Assembly: GCA_946188345.1 (NCBI GenBank)
Contig: CAMHUI010000009.1
Coordinates: forward strand, 1 to 64,000
Direction of reading: 5' to 3'
Length of the DNA stretch: 64,000 nt
Source of the DNA: an uncultured Prevotellaceae bacterium
GTDB taxonomy: Bacteria > Bacteroidota > Bacteroidia > Bacteroidales > Bacteroidaceae
Of this stretch, positions 63,773 through 64,000 are shown piece by piece. Under the pieces are notes generated by a model. It was not told the DNA's origin. It searched no databases and worked only from the letters and a program-made list of their open reading frames with translations. Each line of letters opens with the position of its first letter. The stretch's first letter is position 1. Both the position numbers and the translations under genes were made by a program.

Positions 63773-64000
63773 TTACTTCACCAGCCAGCGGGTGAGGGTG
63801 GTTGATGGTGTCTTCACGACGAACTTGTAGAATTTCCCTTCCCCGTAGGGGCTGAGGTCAATGTCGGCACTTCCCTGTCGGGCCGGGACTTCTGCCACCT
63901 TCATCCATTTGTCTTTTCCGCCCGTGGCGAACTCGTTGGTCGTCGAGAGATAGATGGTGGCTGTTGTCGACTTGCTGCCGTCGTGTTTCCAAGAGAGTCG
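63773..64000 (-). CDS. 3' end of a leftward gene, C-terminal beta domain (partial)
   Basis: The minus strand is open from the window edge to a TAA at 63773-63775, giving 75 residues with coding-like composition. Readable parts are STTATIYLSTTNEFATGG, WMKVAEVPARQGSADIDLSP and FYKFVVKTPSTTLTRWLVK. This looks like the C-terminal beta-sandwich of a secreted enzyme, in keeping with its neighbours. The start and identity lie outside the window. It converges on the esterase gene. Confidence 0.65.
   Translation of the reverse strand, partial: RLSWKHDGSKSTTATIYLSTTNEFATGGKDKWMKVAEVPARQGSADIDLSPYGEGKFYKFVVKTPSTTLTRWLVK

Noticed and set aside
63639..63830. 63-codon plus-strand frame after the esterase gene
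   Set aside because: It crosses the intrinsic terminator and overlaps the minus-strand partial gene, which has the better coding character.

Overview
The window looks like a chromosomal segment of a Bacteroidales bacterium, most likely Prevotellaceae (genus Prevotella in the broad sense). The evidence is a SusC/SusD pair, two GH92 enzymes, GH2 and GH29 glycosidases, promoters of the Bacteroidota type (TTTG, 19-20 bp, TAnnTTTG), and secreted proteins ending in a short G(R/K)KV-type tail. The assignment is by gene content and motif style; no database search was possible.

Layout. 1-2942: a GH92 alpha-mannosidase flanked by two copies of a MITE-like palindromic element. 3079-16459: a rightward run of closely spaced genes. 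It starts with a 22-bp-period palindrome array, then an overlapping pair (a two-TM membrane protein and a 1361-residue STAND-type NTPase with a possible N-terminal HEPN motif), then a glycerophosphodiesterase, GH2 beta-galactosidase, lipoprotein GH92 and mnmA. 16521-20216: a small ribbon-helix-helix-like ORF, tRNA-Lys(UUU), and the leftward operon rsmI, coiled-coil lipoprotein, tdk, AI-2E-family permease. 20445-33544: a surface lipoprotein, a small membrane protein, a Gdx-type SMR exporter with an MBL hydrolase, a small HExxH protein, a receiver/PPDK-like protein with an EEP phosphohydrolase and a nucleoside hydrolase, UPF0145, a patatin and a C69 dipeptidase.

34041-44789: a leftward polysaccharide-utilization-type operon: susC, susD, a SusE-like lipoprotein, a short SusE-like lipoprotein, a large GLUG-repeat surface protein and a 59-residue acidic peptide, closed by a terminator. 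44947-47790: a decayed ORF, a DUF4831-type protein and a bifunctional NAD(P)HX repair enzyme. 48228-52976: a GH2-GH29 fusion. 53288-55689: a secreted protein, an ECF sigma factor and a probable anti-sigma partner. 55933-59506: hpt, adk, obgE and an M23 peptidase. 59578-64000: a phosphodiesterase-like lipoprotein with PA14, an esterase with a LamG-like domain, and the 3' end of a leftward gene.

Functionally the segment mixes housekeeping genes with secreted glycan- and nucleotide-scavenging genes. The most novel-looking items are: (i) the membrane protein/NTPase pair at 3425-8961, a candidate defence-like system; (ii) four intergenic arrays of imperfect palindromes that all repeat every 22 bp although their sequences differ; (iii) the GH2-GH29 fusion; and (iv) GC-rich repeat fragments that seem to sit in frame inside a sigma factor, its anti-sigma partner and a PPDK-like protein.
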